In this document: in pieces, positions 8,143 to 17,850 of the stretch
How positions within the stretch are numbered: the first letter of the stretch is position 1
Layout of the letters: each line of letters begins with the position of its first letter
DNA from: Bacillus_BD sp963787345
GTDB taxonomy: Bacteria; Bacillota; Bacilli; Bacillales; Cytobacillaceae
Reading direction: 5' to 3'
Length of the DNA: 64,000 nt
Assembly (NCBI GenBank): GCA_963787345.1
Contig: CAWBCW010000027.1
Span: forward strand, 248,001-312,000
The notes under the pieces: model-generated
Databases searched by the model: none
What the model was told of the DNA's origin: nothing
What the model saw: the letters and a program-made list of their open reading frames with translations, nothing else
Position numbers and translations under genes: made by a program

Positions 8143-9957
8143 TTAGAGTAATTGTTCAAGTTCTGTTAGCTTTTCTTCAAATACTTTACATGCATCTTCA
8201 ACCGGCTTCGCACTCGTCATATCTACGCCCGCTTTTTTCAGAACTTCAATTGGATAATCGGAGCTGCCTGCTTTTAAGAAATCGATATATCTTTCCACAG
8301 CGGGTGCCCCTTCCGTTAAGATTCCCTTACTTAAAGCCTGTGCTGCACTATAGCCTGTAGCATATTGATACACATAATAATTATAATAGAAGTGAGGGAT
8401 TCTAGACCATTCTAACCCAATTTCTTCATCAATAATGATATCCTCTGTACCATAATACTTTTTATTTAACTCGTAATATTCATTTGTTAAAGCTTCTGCT
8501 GTCAAGGCTTCATGATTTTGCACCTTTTGATGGATCGAGTGTTCAAACTCTGCAAACATGGTTTGACGGAATACCGTGCCTCTAAAGCCTTCCAAATAAT
8601 GATTTAGTAAATAGATTCGCTTTTGTTCATCCTCAATTGTGTTCAATAAATAGTCGTTTAATAGAGACTCGTTTGTCGTTGAGGCAACTTCAGCAACAAA
8701 AATAGAATAATTTCCATATGGATAGGGTTGCGTTTTTCGTGTGTAATAACTATGAACGGAATGTCCAAATTCATGCGCTAATGTAAATAGGTTGTTCACG
8801 TTGTTTTGCCAATTCATTAAAATATAAGGATTCGTTCCATAAGATCCCGATGAATAGGCTCCGCTGCGTTTTCCTTTATTTTCATGAACATCAACCCAAC
8901 GTTTTTCAAAGCCCTCTTTTAAAATACCGACATATTCTTCACCTAAGGGAGCCAAGCCCTTGTATAAAATCTCTTTTGCTTCATCATAGCCGATTTCCAT
9001 TTTTACATCTTTCACAAGTGGAGTATATAAATCATACATATGTAATTCTTTAAGCCCTAAAACTCTTTTACGTAATTTTACATAACGATGAAGGAGCGGT
9101 AAATGTTCATTAATTGTGCCAACGAGATGATCGTAAACACTTTCAGGTATATTATTTTCAGAAAGAGCTGCTTCCCGTGCAGATGAATATTTTCGAACAC
9201 GTGCATTAAAATTATTTCTTTTAACATTCCCACTTAAAGTACTAGAGAAGGTATTGCGAAACTTTCCATACGTTTCATACACAGCCTTAAAAGCATCATG
9301 GCGAACTCTTGGATCAGCACTTTCAAGAAATCGGCTGTATCTTCCATGTGTGACTTCAACTTCTTCACCATTTTCATCCTTTATCGAAGGAAACTCAAGA
9401 TCAGCATTATTTAACATCCCAAACGTATTTTCTGAAGAGCCTAAGACTTCTGAAGCCTCAGCTAATAATGCTTCTTGTTCTGCTGGTAAAATATGTGGGC
9501 GTTGCAGGTTTATTTCCTCTAAAGCATGTTCGTAAAGTTTTAATTCTTCTTTCTCTTTTAAAAATCCATTTACCTTGTCTTCATCAATGGATAACAACTC
9601 AGGTACTACAAACGCCAAACTGCTTGCAGCCTGTGCATATAAATTTTTCATTCGATCATCAAGACCTTGATAAAATGAATTCGTAGTATCTTGGTCATAA
9701 CGCATATGGGAATAAGCGTATAACTTACCAAGTCTTTCTAATAAATGATCTTGAAATTGCAACGCTTCGTATAAGTCGTCTGCAGACTCACCTAGCTTTC
9801 CTTGAAACTCCTTCACTCTTGGAAGCAATGATTTTACCTCTTGAAATTCCTTTTCCCAAGCATCATCTGTAGCAAAAATATCCTCGAGTCCCCAAGTATC
9901 TTCAGTTTTAATTTCACTTCTCGCTGGAAGTTTATTTACAGTAGATTCAGTTGTCAT
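8143..9957 (-). CDS. pepF: Oligoendopeptidase F, M3 family zinc peptidase
   Basis: A 604-residue cytoplasmic metallopeptidase. The zinc motif HEFGH is near residue 395, with the downstream Glu ligand in a FVAEVAST block near 420. It cleaves short peptides. Length is typical of the PepF/PepB group. GGAGGG precedes the ATG. In B. subtilis pepF (yjbG) also follows coiA. Confidence 0.95.
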   Translation of the reverse strand: MTTESTVNKLPARSEIKTEDTWGLEDIFATDDAWEKEFQEVKSLLPRVKEFQGKLGESADDLYEALQFQDHLLERLGKLYAYSHMRYDQDTTNSFYQGLDDRMKNLYAQAASSLAFVVPELLSIDEDKVNGFLKEKEELKLYEHALEEINLQRPHILPAEQEALLAEASEVLGSSENTFGMLNNADLEFPSIKDENGEEVEVTHGRYSRFLESADPRVRHDAFKAVYETYGKFRNTFSSTLSGNVKRNNFNARVRKYSSAREAALSENNIPESVYDHLVGTINEHLPLLHRYVKLRKRVLGLKELHMYDLYTPLVKDVKMEIGYDEAKEILYKGLAPLGEEYVGILKEGFEKRWVDVHENKGKRSGAYSSGSYGTNPYILMNWQNNVNNLFTLAHEFGHSVHSYYTRKTQPYPYGNYSIFVAEVASTTNESLLNDYLLNTIEDEQKRIYLLNHYLEGFRGTVFRQTMFAEFEHSIHQKVQNHEALTAEALTNEYYELNKKYYGTEDIIIDEEIGLEWSRIPHFYYNYYVYQYATGYSAAQALSKGILTEGAPAVERYIDFLKAGSSDYPIEVLKKAGVDMTSAKPVEDACKVFEEKLTELEQLL

Positions 9958-10094
9958 TTTAGCCCTCCATCACTTTATTTTTCCATTTATAAATCTGTAT
10001 ATCTCTTCTCCTAGTTTACCCCAATCTCCTTTATTTTTTTATTAATAAGTCTTTTTCCACACAGGGTTTAGATTGATGTTTTTTTATGTTGTAC

Positions 10095-11291
10095 TTATTT
10101 ATGTTGAAATAGAATGGGGTTATAGTCCTGATAAAACTGATCCTCTATCCTTTGCTGTGAAATGACATGTTCAGGAACGATAATATCACTCCTTAATCGA
10201 AACGTATTATAATTCTTCGCCTCTAGCACTTGTAATTTTACCAATAAATGCAGATATTCTGCTAATGACAACGTTGCACTACTGTTTTGAATCAAAGGGA
10301 GAGTGCGAAGTTTAATTTGGCCTTTATGGACTCTCTCCATAAAACATCGATATACTTCGCTGAACGTAATGAGGTCATTGGCCCTTTTATTCTTTATAAC
10401 ATCAACAAATAGATAAGTTTGCCAAACTAGCGATGACGTTTCAATAATCGGGGCATTTCTAATTGGAATTCCAATAAAAGCGGGAAGGAGTGATAGGTTG
10501 ACGTTATGACTATACAATTCTTTTAAAAATGGGAGGTAATGCTTTCCATTATTCTGAATTCCTAATTTCTGTGCTCTTAACTCATTTCGCCAATCATCAC
10601 TAGTAATGGAGATGCTTTTATGAGGAGTTAATAAATGTTGAAAGGGGCAACTTTGTAAAGGTGAAATTAAAAATTCCGTAAAAGCATTTTTGGATGAGGT
10701 TGGGATAATATTCATTAAGAAGATAAGCTTTTTCGTTATTGAGCAGTAGAAAGGGAGATACCAATTTCCTGAAGAATCTTTGTTTAAAAATAAATAGTTA
10801 AATTTTGATAAGGTTACTTTATTTGCCGCTTTTCTTTTAATCTCATTTCCACCTATTATCCAAACACATTTCACATCGTTTTTATGATAGGTGTTTGTCC
10901 GTTTGATCATTAGTTGGGGTGGAATCATCGAACATTGGAACTCTAGAGCGTATTCTCTATTAGAAAAATAAACACTTAGATCTGGCCTTTGTTTCAACTT
11001 TTCGTAATAAGGTTCAAGTCTTGGTTGCAATCTTTGTGATACCAGCCATTGATACAATTGTAATTTACCATTCAAATGATAGGAAGACTCCCGTTCATAA
11101 CTTTCTACACAGAGGCTCCCTGCCTGATGAGCAAAATGTTCCATTCGCTGTGTTCCAATTTTCATCATGACTCTTTCTTTACATTCTGGACAATAAAAAC
11201 GACTTGATGCTTTTTCCTTCCTAAGCTCTTCTTTCGAAAGTCTTGGCAGTAACTCTAGTGGTGAACCATCTTCTCGTAACGCTTTTAACAT
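10095..11291 (-). CDS. coiA: Competence protein CoiA-like, nuclease-fold
   Basis: A 398-residue CoiA-family protein. An N-terminal CPEC zinc-type segment with a downstream HFAH (residues about 33-56) precedes an endonuclease-like core with PDLSVYF and LEFQCS (about 108-124), the D...ExQ pattern of restriction-type folds. CoiA promotes recombination of incoming DNA during transformation. Synteny cls-coiA-pepF agrees. The C-terminal half is weakly conserved and cannot be assigned. Confidence 0.88.
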   Translation of the reverse strand: MLKALREDGSPLELLPRLSKEELRKEKASSRFYCPECKERVMMKIGTQRMEHFAHQAGSLCVESYERESSYHLNGKLQLYQWLVSQRLQPRLEPYYEKLKQRPDLSVYFSNREYALEFQCSMIPPQLMIKRTNTYHKNDVKCVWIIGGNEIKRKAANKVTLSKFNYLFLNKDSSGNWYLPFYCSITKKLIFLMNIIPTSSKNAFTEFLISPLQSCPFQHLLTPHKSISITSDDWRNELRAQKLGIQNNGKHYLPFLKELYSHNVNLSLLPAFIGIPIRNAPIIETSSLVWQTYLFVDVIKNKRANDLITFSEVYRCFMERVHKGQIKLRTLPLIQNSSATLSLAEYLHLLVKLQVLEAKNYNTFRLRSDIIVPEHVISQQRIEDQFYQDYNPILFQHK

Positions 11292-11354
11292 TTATAGAAC
11301 CCTCCTTTTTTCATGCATACCATTCGTGGAAAAATTTGTTTTTCCTGCACAAAA

Positions 11355-11392
11355 AAGAAACGTCCACAAAAGTTTCACGAACGTTTCTTTTT
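11355..11392. terminator. Terminator downstream of cls
   Basis: AAAGAAACGT and ACGTTTCTTT flank the loop, with a T-run when read on the minus strand after the cls stop. It separates cls from coiA transcription. Confidence 0.8.
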
Positions 11393-11405
11393 CCGGCATA
11401 TTTAA

Positions 11406-12920
11406 TTATAAAAGCGGCGATAGGAGTCTTGAAGTAGATTCAAGCAATCGATAGCCGAGATGTCTTTTTTTAAATTCGGCCCCATCAATCTCTTTTGAAT
11501 CTTGTAGATCATTTAAGTATTCAGTAACTAATTTTTCCGTACTATTTGTTCGATATAAAAAGGCATTCACCTCAAAGTTTAAATGGAAACTTCTCATATC
11601 CATATTCGATGTACCAATTGAGGCTAATTCATGATCAACAATAATAATCTTACTGTGCATAAACCCTTTTTCATATTCGTATATTTTTATCCCTACTTCT
11701 AATAAATCAGGAAAGTAAGAGCGTGATGCATGGAAAACGATGCGCTTATCGGGTTTATTCGGAACTAATAAGCGAACATCAACCCCGCTTAATGCAGCGA
11801 TTTTCAAAGCAGTGAAAATATCTTCATCTGGTATAAAATAGGGCGATGCAATCCAAACGGATTCTTTCGCAGATGTAATCATCCCAAAGAAAATATTTTT
11901 AATCGCACTCCATTCATTATCAGGTCCACCAGCAATTAATTGGACCCCTCCATGTCTATTCTCTTCAAGAGTCGGAGAAAGATACTGTGGAGTTAATAAA
12001 CTTGTATTCGTCATATAATACCAATCTTGAAGAAAGATCAATTGCAGTGAACGAACGGCTTCTCCCTTAAGCATTAAATGGGTATCTCGCCAAAAGCCAA
12101 AGTTTTGATTAAGCCCTAAATATTCATCACCAATATTTAAGCCGCCAACAAATCCAATGCTTCCATCAATCACAATAATTTTCCGGTGATTGCGAAAATT
12201 AAATTTACTATTTAAAAAAGGAAGCCTAACAGGACCAAATGGAATAATTTCAACTCCTTCCTTCCTTAATTTCTCAATATATTGATTCGATAGCCTCCAA
12301 GAACCAACTGCATCATATAAGAAACGAACTTTAACCCCTTCATGGACTTTTTCAATTAGGATTTTTTGAATCTTTTCACCAATGTCATCATTCCGCACAA
12401 TGTAATATTCGAGATGAATATGATGAACGGCTTTCTTTAGTTCTTCTAAAATATAGTGAAAGGTTTCTTCCCCATTTGTTAATACGGTTGTATCGGTGCC
12501 AAATGAAATAGGACTGTTTCCTAAACGCTGAGCTAGATAAAAGAGCTTTTTTTGATGTTCGCCCGTGCGTTTAATTTTTTCCTCGCTTACGGGGTCTTGA
12601 CCTTCATATTGCAAAAATGCCTGTCGATCAAGAAAATATTTTTTTCGAAACATTTTTTCCTTGCGATAGTTTCGACCAAACAACAAATAAAAAATAAATC
12701 CTAGCAACGGAAAGCCCCCGAGAACGACAAGCCAAGTAAGCGTTTGCGTCGGATGACGATTTTCCAGAAAGATAACAAAACCAATCACGATGACTGTTAA
12801 TGTAATAATAATGCTTATATAACCAAATAGGCCCCTAAGCATGTAATGATAAGTATCGGTAAAATAAAATAAAAGCGCTAGTATCCCTATAAAAAGAAGC
12901 ACTTTCACCGTGTTTTTCAT
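11406..12920 (-). CDS. cls: Cardiolipin synthase, phospholipase D family
   Basis: A 504-residue membrane enzyme joining two phosphatidylglycerols into cardiolipin. Two N-terminal transmembrane helices are followed by two HKD motifs: HRKIIVID (about residue 245) and HSKIIIVD (about 422). A longer frame starts at 12980, but GGAGG five bases upstream of the ATG at 12920 and the usual family length support the shorter form. The mecA-cls-coiA order is seen in the B. cereus and Geobacillus lines rather than in B. subtilis. Confidence 0.93.
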   Translation of the reverse strand: MKNTVKVLLFIGILALLFYFTDTYHYMLRGLFGYISIIITLTVIVIGFVIFLENRHPTQTLTWLVVLGGFPLLGFIFYLLFGRNYRKEKMFRKKYFLDRQAFLQYEGQDPVSEEKIKRTGEHQKKLFYLAQRLGNSPISFGTDTTVLTNGEETFHYILEELKKAVHHIHLEYYIVRNDDIGEKIQKILIEKVHEGVKVRFLYDAVGSWRLSNQYIEKLRKEGVEIIPFGPVRLPFLNSKFNFRNHRKIIVIDGSIGFVGGLNIGDEYLGLNQNFGFWRDTHLMLKGEAVRSLQLIFLQDWYYMTNTSLLTPQYLSPTLEENRHGGVQLIAGGPDNEWSAIKNIFFGMITSAKESVWIASPYFIPDEDIFTALKIAALSGVDVRLLVPNKPDKRIVFHASRSYFPDLLEVGIKIYEYEKGFMHSKIIIVDHELASIGTSNMDMRSFHLNFEVNAFLYRTNSTEKLVTEYLNDLQDSKEIDGAEFKKRHLGYRLLESTSRLLSPLL

Positions 12921-12964
12921 TCTAACCTCCAAATCATTAGCACTTTTACTTCCTTTTAATATGG

Positions 12965-12994
12965 AAAAAACCGATTTCACAAAGGAAATCGGTA
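12965..12994 (-). terminator. Terminator of mecA
   Basis: CCGATTTC and GAAATCGG form the stem directly after the mecA stop; the complement of AAAAAA gives the T-run on the minus strand. Confidence 0.85.
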
Positions 12995-12996
12995 TG

Positions 12997-13656
12997 TTAA
13001 TTAAAATACTTTCTTAGATTTGGGAACACATCTATGTCCATGATCGTTTTTCCATATTCTTGAATTCGATGTATCGTTACATTCGTCTCTTGACCATATT
13101 CAAGCAGAATGCTTAATATGTTATCAATTTCATTCTCTTCATACATATCCTCAGAGAATTCTATATATAAATAATACTTATCTTCAAAAGAATAAAGTTT
13201 TGTCGTTAAATCATCTAAATATGTTTCCTTCGAAAGTGCAATCACATCTTCAAAATCTTGAAATTTAATGACAAAATCCAACTGGTCATCTAAAATCGTA
13301 TCATCCGCTAAAGGATTAAAATGTTGGTCAAACAGATCCTCCATACGACCGTCTCCAACTAAATCCTTAAACTTATCTTCTGGAATTGGAAGTTCTAATT
13401 TATGACCATCTTTTGATAGTTGAGCCTTTGTCACCAAAACTTCTAAACCTTTATCAAGAGCCTGTACTTGGATCCAAAGAGGACCTTCCACTAAAAAGTC
13501 TTCTTCATGATGAATTTCATCCATCATTTCCCAGAAAAGTTCTTCACTGCGATCACGATTGTACCAGATTTCTTCCCGATCAAAACCCCGCTCTTCTATA
13601 TCCATATATGAGATATAGAACTTTACAGTGTGATCATTAATACGCTCGATTTCCAT
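12997..13656 (-). CDS. mecA: MecA adaptor protein for ClpC
   Basis: A 219-residue adaptor that recruits ComK and other substrates to ClpCP. It has the conserved N-terminal MEIERINDHTVKF start and a long acidic linker (about 85-125), then the ClpC-binding C-terminal domain ending in an aromatic-rich tail. Its position near spx matches Bacillus. A ribosome site (AAGGGAG) precedes the ATG. Confidence 0.95.
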   Translation of the reverse strand: MEIERINDHTVKFYISYMDIEERGFDREEIWYNRDRSEELFWEMMDEIHHEEDFLVEGPLWIQVQALDKGLEVLVTKAQLSKDGHKLELPIPEDKFKDLVGDGRMEDLFDQHFNPLADDTILDDQLDFVIKFQDFEDVIALSKETYLDDLTTKLYSFEDKYYLYIEFSEDMYEENEIDNILSILLEYGQETNVTIHRIQEYGKTIMDIDVFPNLRKYFN

Positions 13657-13895
13657 CTAGCAGCACTCCCTTCCTGCATTGGTTGAAGGGACAAAATACC
13701 CCTATACTGATACAAAATAAAACCCTATATATATATCTTTTCCGAAGATAAAGTTATTTTGTACCTTGTACTCTTATTTTATGATAAAAAGACAATAAAG
13801 GGAATTAAAAAGCACTATATTTTCGTAAACCATCTAATGCCTATTATCTTAGCCATATTGTAGCAAAGACATAAGAATTTGAAAAGCTTTGCCTC

Positions 13896-14051
13896 TTAAA
13901 GTTTAGGCCCAATATATTTTATATAATAGGATCTCACTTCTATAAGATTCCCTGTCCCATGTACAAGCACTCTTCCATCCTTAAATACGATCATCGTCAA
14001 TTTTTCATTTGGATAAAAACGCAGCAAGTATGGAGGCTTATGAAAAAGGAT
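13896..14051 (-). pseudogene. Remnant of a MoeB/ThiF-type adenylyltransferase C-terminus
   Basis: An open minus-strand stretch of about 51 codons ends in a natural stop at 13896. It reads like the C-terminal end of MoeB/ThiF/HesA proteins: PPYLLRFYPNEKLTMIVFKD, then GRVLVHGT and a YIKYIG tail. The upstream nucleotide-binding and catalytic parts are missing and a stop precedes the fragment, so it is a relic. An intact copy, if any, must be elsewhere. Family call is from recalled consensus, not a search. Confidence 0.6.
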
Positions 14052-14264
14052 TCATCTCTGAGAAATTGGATTAGGTGGTGAAGATGCCATAATCTAGCTA
14101 GCAAAAGACATTGCTTTTCGTAAAGGATTAGGAGGCTGCTTCTGCTCGTGCAACCGCTTCTCGGGGAGAACCAGAACTATCTATACCTTAATACTATGCA
14201 GCGCGTGGCTGGATAGACGATGTCGTTCCAGAAGAGAATTTGAGCGAACTAGAAATCTTCTAAT

Positions 14265-14312
14265 AAAAAAGAGGTTTGTGCTAGGCTAATACCTAAAACA
14301 AACCTCTTTTTT
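14265..14312. terminator. Bidirectional terminator
   Basis: AAAAAAGAGGTTTGT and ACAAACCTCTTTTTT form a perfect stem with A and T runs. It would serve the small minus-strand gene ending at 14318 and any plus-strand transcript of the decayed region. Confidence 0.85.
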
Positions 14313-14317
14313 CAATG

Positions 14318-14461
14318 TTATCCACCCACTCTAAAAGATTTCTTTCTAAAGTTGGTCGTGATTTCATCTAACTTCTCTTCTGTTTCTGCTTTAAATTCAA
14401 TTGGAACACTGTTTACTTTGAAGACTGAAGGAAATGAGAGCTCTTCTTCCTTATTGTTCAC
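14318..14461 (-). CDS. Small hydrophilic protein, unknown function
   Basis: A 47-residue frame with a GTG start; GGAG lies six bases upstream. An ATG twelve bases further up (14473) has no good ribosome site. The product is acidic at the N-terminus and basic at the C-terminus (FRKKSFRVGG). It sits directly downstream of spx with a terminator on each side, so it is an autonomous unit. No family recognised. Confidence 0.5.
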   Translation of the reverse strand: MNNKEEELSFPSVFKVNSVPIEFKAETEEKLDEITTNFRKKSFRVGG

Positions 14462-14500
14462 TCCTCTCTCCATTGTTCTTGCCTGTTCACCAGTATAAGA

Positions 14501-14534
14501 AAAAAGCCAGCTCGAGTGAGGCGAGCTAGCTTTT
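14501..14534 (-). terminator. Terminator of spx
   Basis: AAAGCTAGCTCGCC pairs with the opposite GAGCTGGCTTTTTT when read on the minus strand, immediately after the spx stop. Confidence 0.85.
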
Positions 14535-14928
14535 AATTCACAAGTTTTTGTGCTTCTAACAATTGGAAAGTACGAACTTTACGAGGAAGAAACCTTCTAA
14601 TTTCATCTTCGTTATATCCCACTTGCAGTCGCTTTTCATCAATAATAATCGGTCTCCGCAGTAAACCAGGATTATCTTGGATCAATTGAAATAACTCTTG
14701 TAATGGTAATGATTCAAGATTCACATTCAATTTTTGAAAAGACTTAGATCTTGTTGAAATAATTTCATCCGTTCCGTCTTCAGTCATACGAAGGATTTCT
14801 TTAATTTCATCAATAGATAATGGCTCTGAAAAAATATTTCTTTCTGTATATGGAATCTCATGTTCCTCTAACCATGCCTTCGCTTTTCGGCAAGATGTGC
14901 AACTTGGTGAAGTATACAATGTAACCAT
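14533..14928 (-). CDS. spx: Spx global transcriptional regulator (ArsC family)
   Basis: A 131-residue thiol-sensing regulator that binds the RNA polymerase alpha C-terminal domain during disulfide stress. The redox switch CTSC lies at residues 10-13. The frame extends seven codons upstream, but AAGGAG before 14928 and the canonical MVTLYTSPSC start fix the ATG at 14928. Degradation is expected through SpxH (encoded here) and ClpXP. The 600 bp upstream are AT-rich with no coding signal, leaving room for several promoters. Confidence 0.96.
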   Translation of the reverse strand: MVTLYTSPSCTSCRKAKAWLEEHEIPYTERNIFSEPLSIDEIKEILRMTEDGTDEIISTRSKSFQKLNVNLESLPLQELFQLIQDNPGLLRRPIIIDEKRLQVGYNEDEIRRFLPRKVRTFQLLEAQKLVN

Positions 14929-15544
14929 CAAAATCAACTCCTTAATCATGTAAAGGATCTATTTTAAAAATATTTAGTAATTATTATTACATTATTAAAT
15001 TAAAATGAATTTAAATAAGTAATTTATATTATTTATTATACACCAATAAATTTTATTTTGGTATCCTTTTTTTAAAAAAATATCGAAAAAACTTTAAATT
15101 GTTTGATTTTTTCATCTATTCTTGAATATCCTTATATAAAACGTTTTGCAGGAGTAAAGTTTCATCATTTCATAAATTATTTTAGAATTTGTCACTTATT
15201 ATTAAAAAAGTTCAATAATTAAACATTGTTTTTCTCATTATCAGTCATTTAACAATCAATTAACCTATAACTTTGAAATCGATAATCATTTAAATCTATA
15301 CTCTTGATCTGTTACTAAAATACAAACTAACCTTTTGAAACTATATAAAGATACCTTTTAGTTCTCAATTAAAGCGACTACAATGAAAACACATTGATCG
15401 ATTCTATCAAATAGAATACTTTGGCACTTTTATGTGAACAATAGTTAAACAATTACTTTAAAACATTCCAAATATTATATACAATATAAGTAGATCATTT
15501 CTGTAACTTCAGGACATTTCAAATATTGAAGCGGAGGGTTGATG
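14929..15544. other. AT-rich intergenic region upstream of spx
   Basis: More than 600 bases without a supported gene. It is about 80 percent A+T with many stops in all frames. In B. subtilis the opp operon and yjbB/yjbC occupy this interval; none of it remains. It should hold spx promoters, but I could not choose among many AT-rich candidates. Confidence 0.6.
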
Positions 15545-15730
15545 ATGGCTGCCTTTGGGATCGACTTTATTATTGTGATAGGCTTAATTGTTGTGATAAC
15601 CGCATTAAACGGCGTTATCACAAATGGAATTGGAAATAAGGTGTTTGGCAGGAGAAATAAATCACAATTTGTGAAGCAGTCTGCGTCTATGCAGACGGGA
15701 TGGAAAGGGATTGGCGGTAACAACAAGTAA
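15545..15730 (+). CDS. Small single-helix membrane protein, unknown function
   Basis: A 61-residue product preceded by GGAGGG. Two ATGs are adjacent; the second (15545) has the better spacing. Residues 4-25 form one hydrophobic helix, followed by a basic GRRNKSQFVKQ segment and a glycine-rich tail. No family recognised. It lies alone between spx and trpS on the plus strand. Confidence 0.6.
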   Translation: MAAFGIDFIIVIGLIVVITALNGVITNGIGNKVFGRRNKSQFVKQSASMQTGWKGIGGNNK

Positions 15731-15908
15731 TATACTTGATTTTTTTTATAAATTAGGCTATTTTATAGTTAAAATATACATACTATAGTAGCTTTATAAA
15801 AAGAATAGGGGTTTAAACTTCCGGACCATTCGTCCCTATTTTAAGGGGGTGAGTGGTTTTTTTATGAATCAATCTTTAGTCGTAGACAACCTGAATGGAG
15901 GAAAAACA

Positions 15909-16898
15909 ATGAAAACGATTTTTTCTGGTATTCAACCAAGTGGTACGATTACACTCGGTAACTATATCGGAGCATTAAAACAGTTTGTGGAATTACAAGA
16001 TGAATTTAATTGTTACTTTTGTATTGTAGATGAACATGCAATTACGGTTCCTCAAGATCCACAAGTACTTAGAAAAAATATCCGATCTTTAGCTGCATTA
16101 TATTTAGCTGTTGGACTAGACCCGGATAAAGCTACTTTATTTATTCAATCTGAGGTTCCTGCACATGCCCAAGCAGCTTGGATGATGCAATGTACTTCCT
16201 ATATTGGCGAACTGGAGCGAATGACGCAATTTAAAGACAAGTCGACTGGAAAAGAAGCTGTTTCAGCTGCTCTTTTAACATACCCCCCATTAATGGTAGC
16301 CGATATTTTATTATATAGTGCAGACCTTGTACCAGTTGGTGAAGATCAAAAACAACATCTTGAATTAACCCGAGACCTAGCTGAGCGATTTAACAAAAAA
16401 TATGCAGATATATTTACCATTCCGGAAGTACGAATTCCAAAAGTAGGAGCACGGATTATGTCGCTGCAAGATCCTGCTAAAAAAATGAGTAAATCTGATC
16501 CAAATCAAAAAGCCTTTATTTCGATGCTGGACGAGCCTAAACAGATAGAAAAGAAAATCAAAAGTGCTGTTACTGATTCAGAAGGAATCGTTAAATACGA
16601 TGTTAAAAATAAGCCTGGATTAGCAAATCTTCTTTCTATCTATTCCATTTTCTCTGGAAAAACAATCGAAGAATTAGAATCGATGTATGAAGGAAAGGGA
16701 TACGGCGCTTTCAAAGGAGATCTTGCCGGAGTCGTTATTGATACCCTTTCACCGATCCAAAACAGATATTATGAGTTAATGGAATCAGAAGAATTAGATG
16801 AAATTCTTGATAAAGGTGCAGAAAAGGCAAATGAAGTTGCTTCGAAAATGCTTAAGAAAATGGAAAATGCGATGGGATTAGGCAGAAAAAGAAGATAA
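15909..16898 (+). CDS. trpS: Tryptophanyl-tRNA synthetase
   Basis: A 329-residue class I synthetase. The HIGH-type motif appears as TLGNYIGAL near residue 16 and the KMSKS loop as KKMSKSDPNQK near 192. GGAGG before 15909 and the standard MKTIFSGIQPSG start choose this ATG. An in-frame ATG at 15864, also with a purine-rich site, would add 15 residues. No tryptophan T-box is recognisable in the 178-base leader, which does hold a short hairpin at about 15804-15840. Confidence 0.95.
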   Translation: MKTIFSGIQPSGTITLGNYIGALKQFVELQDEFNCYFCIVDEHAITVPQDPQVLRKNIRSLAALYLAVGLDPDKATLFIQSEVPAHAQAAWMMQCTSYIGELERMTQFKDKSTGKEAVSAALLTYPPLMVADILLYSADLVPVGEDQKQHLELTRDLAERFNKKYADIFTIPEVRIPKVGARIMSLQDPAKKMSKSDPNQKAFISMLDEPKQIEKKIKSAVTDSEGIVKYDVKNKPGLANLLSIYSIFSGKTIEELESMYEGKGYGAFKGDLAGVVIDTLSPIQNRYYELMESEELDEILDKGAEKANEVASKMLKKMENAMGLGRKRR

Positions 16899-16920
16899 TG
16901 ATTAAGATTGCCTAAAATAG

Positions 16921-16955
16921 GAAAGGAGCTGAAATTGGTTTCAGCTCCTTTCTTT
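16921..16955. terminator. Bidirectional terminator trpS / yjbA
   Basis: GAAAGGAGCTGAAA and TTTCAGCTCCTTTC form a perfect stem between the convergent genes. Confidence 0.88.
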
Positions 16956-16960
16956 TGTTT

Positions 16961-17710
16961 TTAATTAACTTTATGCCCCTGTTCCATATCCCACAACTTT
17001 TCAAAAAACGGCTGGCCTTTAATTAAATTCTCACAAAAATGTTCGTGTTTACTTGTCCACCCATATTTTACATTTTCATATAATTGCTGCCAAGCATCGT
17101 CTATATTAAGCAGTTGGATATTTTCATACAAATCTGGACTCCATTCCGTGTACCAATACCGAATTTCCGCTGTATTATTTGATGAATATAACTGATCCAA
17201 CGCCATAAATAAAAGCTGCTTTAATTGTCTTTCCTTACGCGTTAACCCGTTCATTAACTCTGGTTGAGGTGATAGAATATGGTATTCTTTCATATCAGTA
17301 GATGCTAATTGGAATGAATAAGATTGGACTTCCTGATTTTCCAACATTTCAAAGGCAAGTTGTTCTTGACGAGGAATCAATCTGCTCTTTCGAATTGGGA
17401 TATTATATCCTATTGTATCTACTGCTAAAATCCCCACTCCATCTGAAACAACAAAACAGTAATCTAATTGGCTGCGCTCATGATTTTTTCGTAAAAATGC
17501 TTTTTGATAAATATCATCTAATAATTGCTGTGGTAATTCAGATAAGTCATTTTCAATGTAGTTATAAAGAACAGGGTCTATTTTTAATAACGGTACTTGG
17601 TCGAGTAATTCTACGCTGTCATCCTTACGCCATTCATGAAAATGGCACACATTATAACCGTTCTCTTCCCCTTCAAACCAATTTACCCAAACATCATGAA
17701 GATACATCAT
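16961..17710 (-). CDS. yjbA: UPF0736 family protein (YjbA)
   Basis: A 249-residue soluble protein, rich in aromatic residues, with no recognisable catalytic motif. Length and convergent position beside trpS match B. subtilis YjbA, an uncharacterised UPF0736 member. The first residues are MMYLHDVWVNWFEG. AGGGG precedes the start. Function unknown. Confidence 0.8.
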   Translation of the reverse strand: MMYLHDVWVNWFEGEENGYNVCHFHEWRKDDSVELLDQVPLLKIDPVLYNYIENDLSELPQQLLDDIYQKAFLRKNHERSQLDYCFVVSDGVGILAVDTIGYNIPIRKSRLIPRQEQLAFEMLENQEVQSYSFQLASTDMKEYHILSPQPELMNGLTRKERQLKQLLFMALDQLYSSNNTAEIRYWYTEWSPDLYENIQLLNIDDAWQQLYENVKYGWTSKHEHFCENLIKGQPFFEKLWDMEQGHKVN

Positions 17711-17850
17711 TTTTTACCCCTCACTTCAGCTAACTATTTGTCATTCAGTATAGGCAATTAATAGTTAAAATATTCCTGTAGTGAAGGATTCCACCCATTT
17801 TTTGTTGATTTTGGATGTAAATGCAGGAAGTGTATACATATATTTTACAA

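Noticed and set aside
15849..15908. Leader peptide for tryptophan attenuation before trpS
   Set aside because: The short upstream frame contains no tryptophan codons and is in frame with trpS, so it is at most an N-terminal extension.
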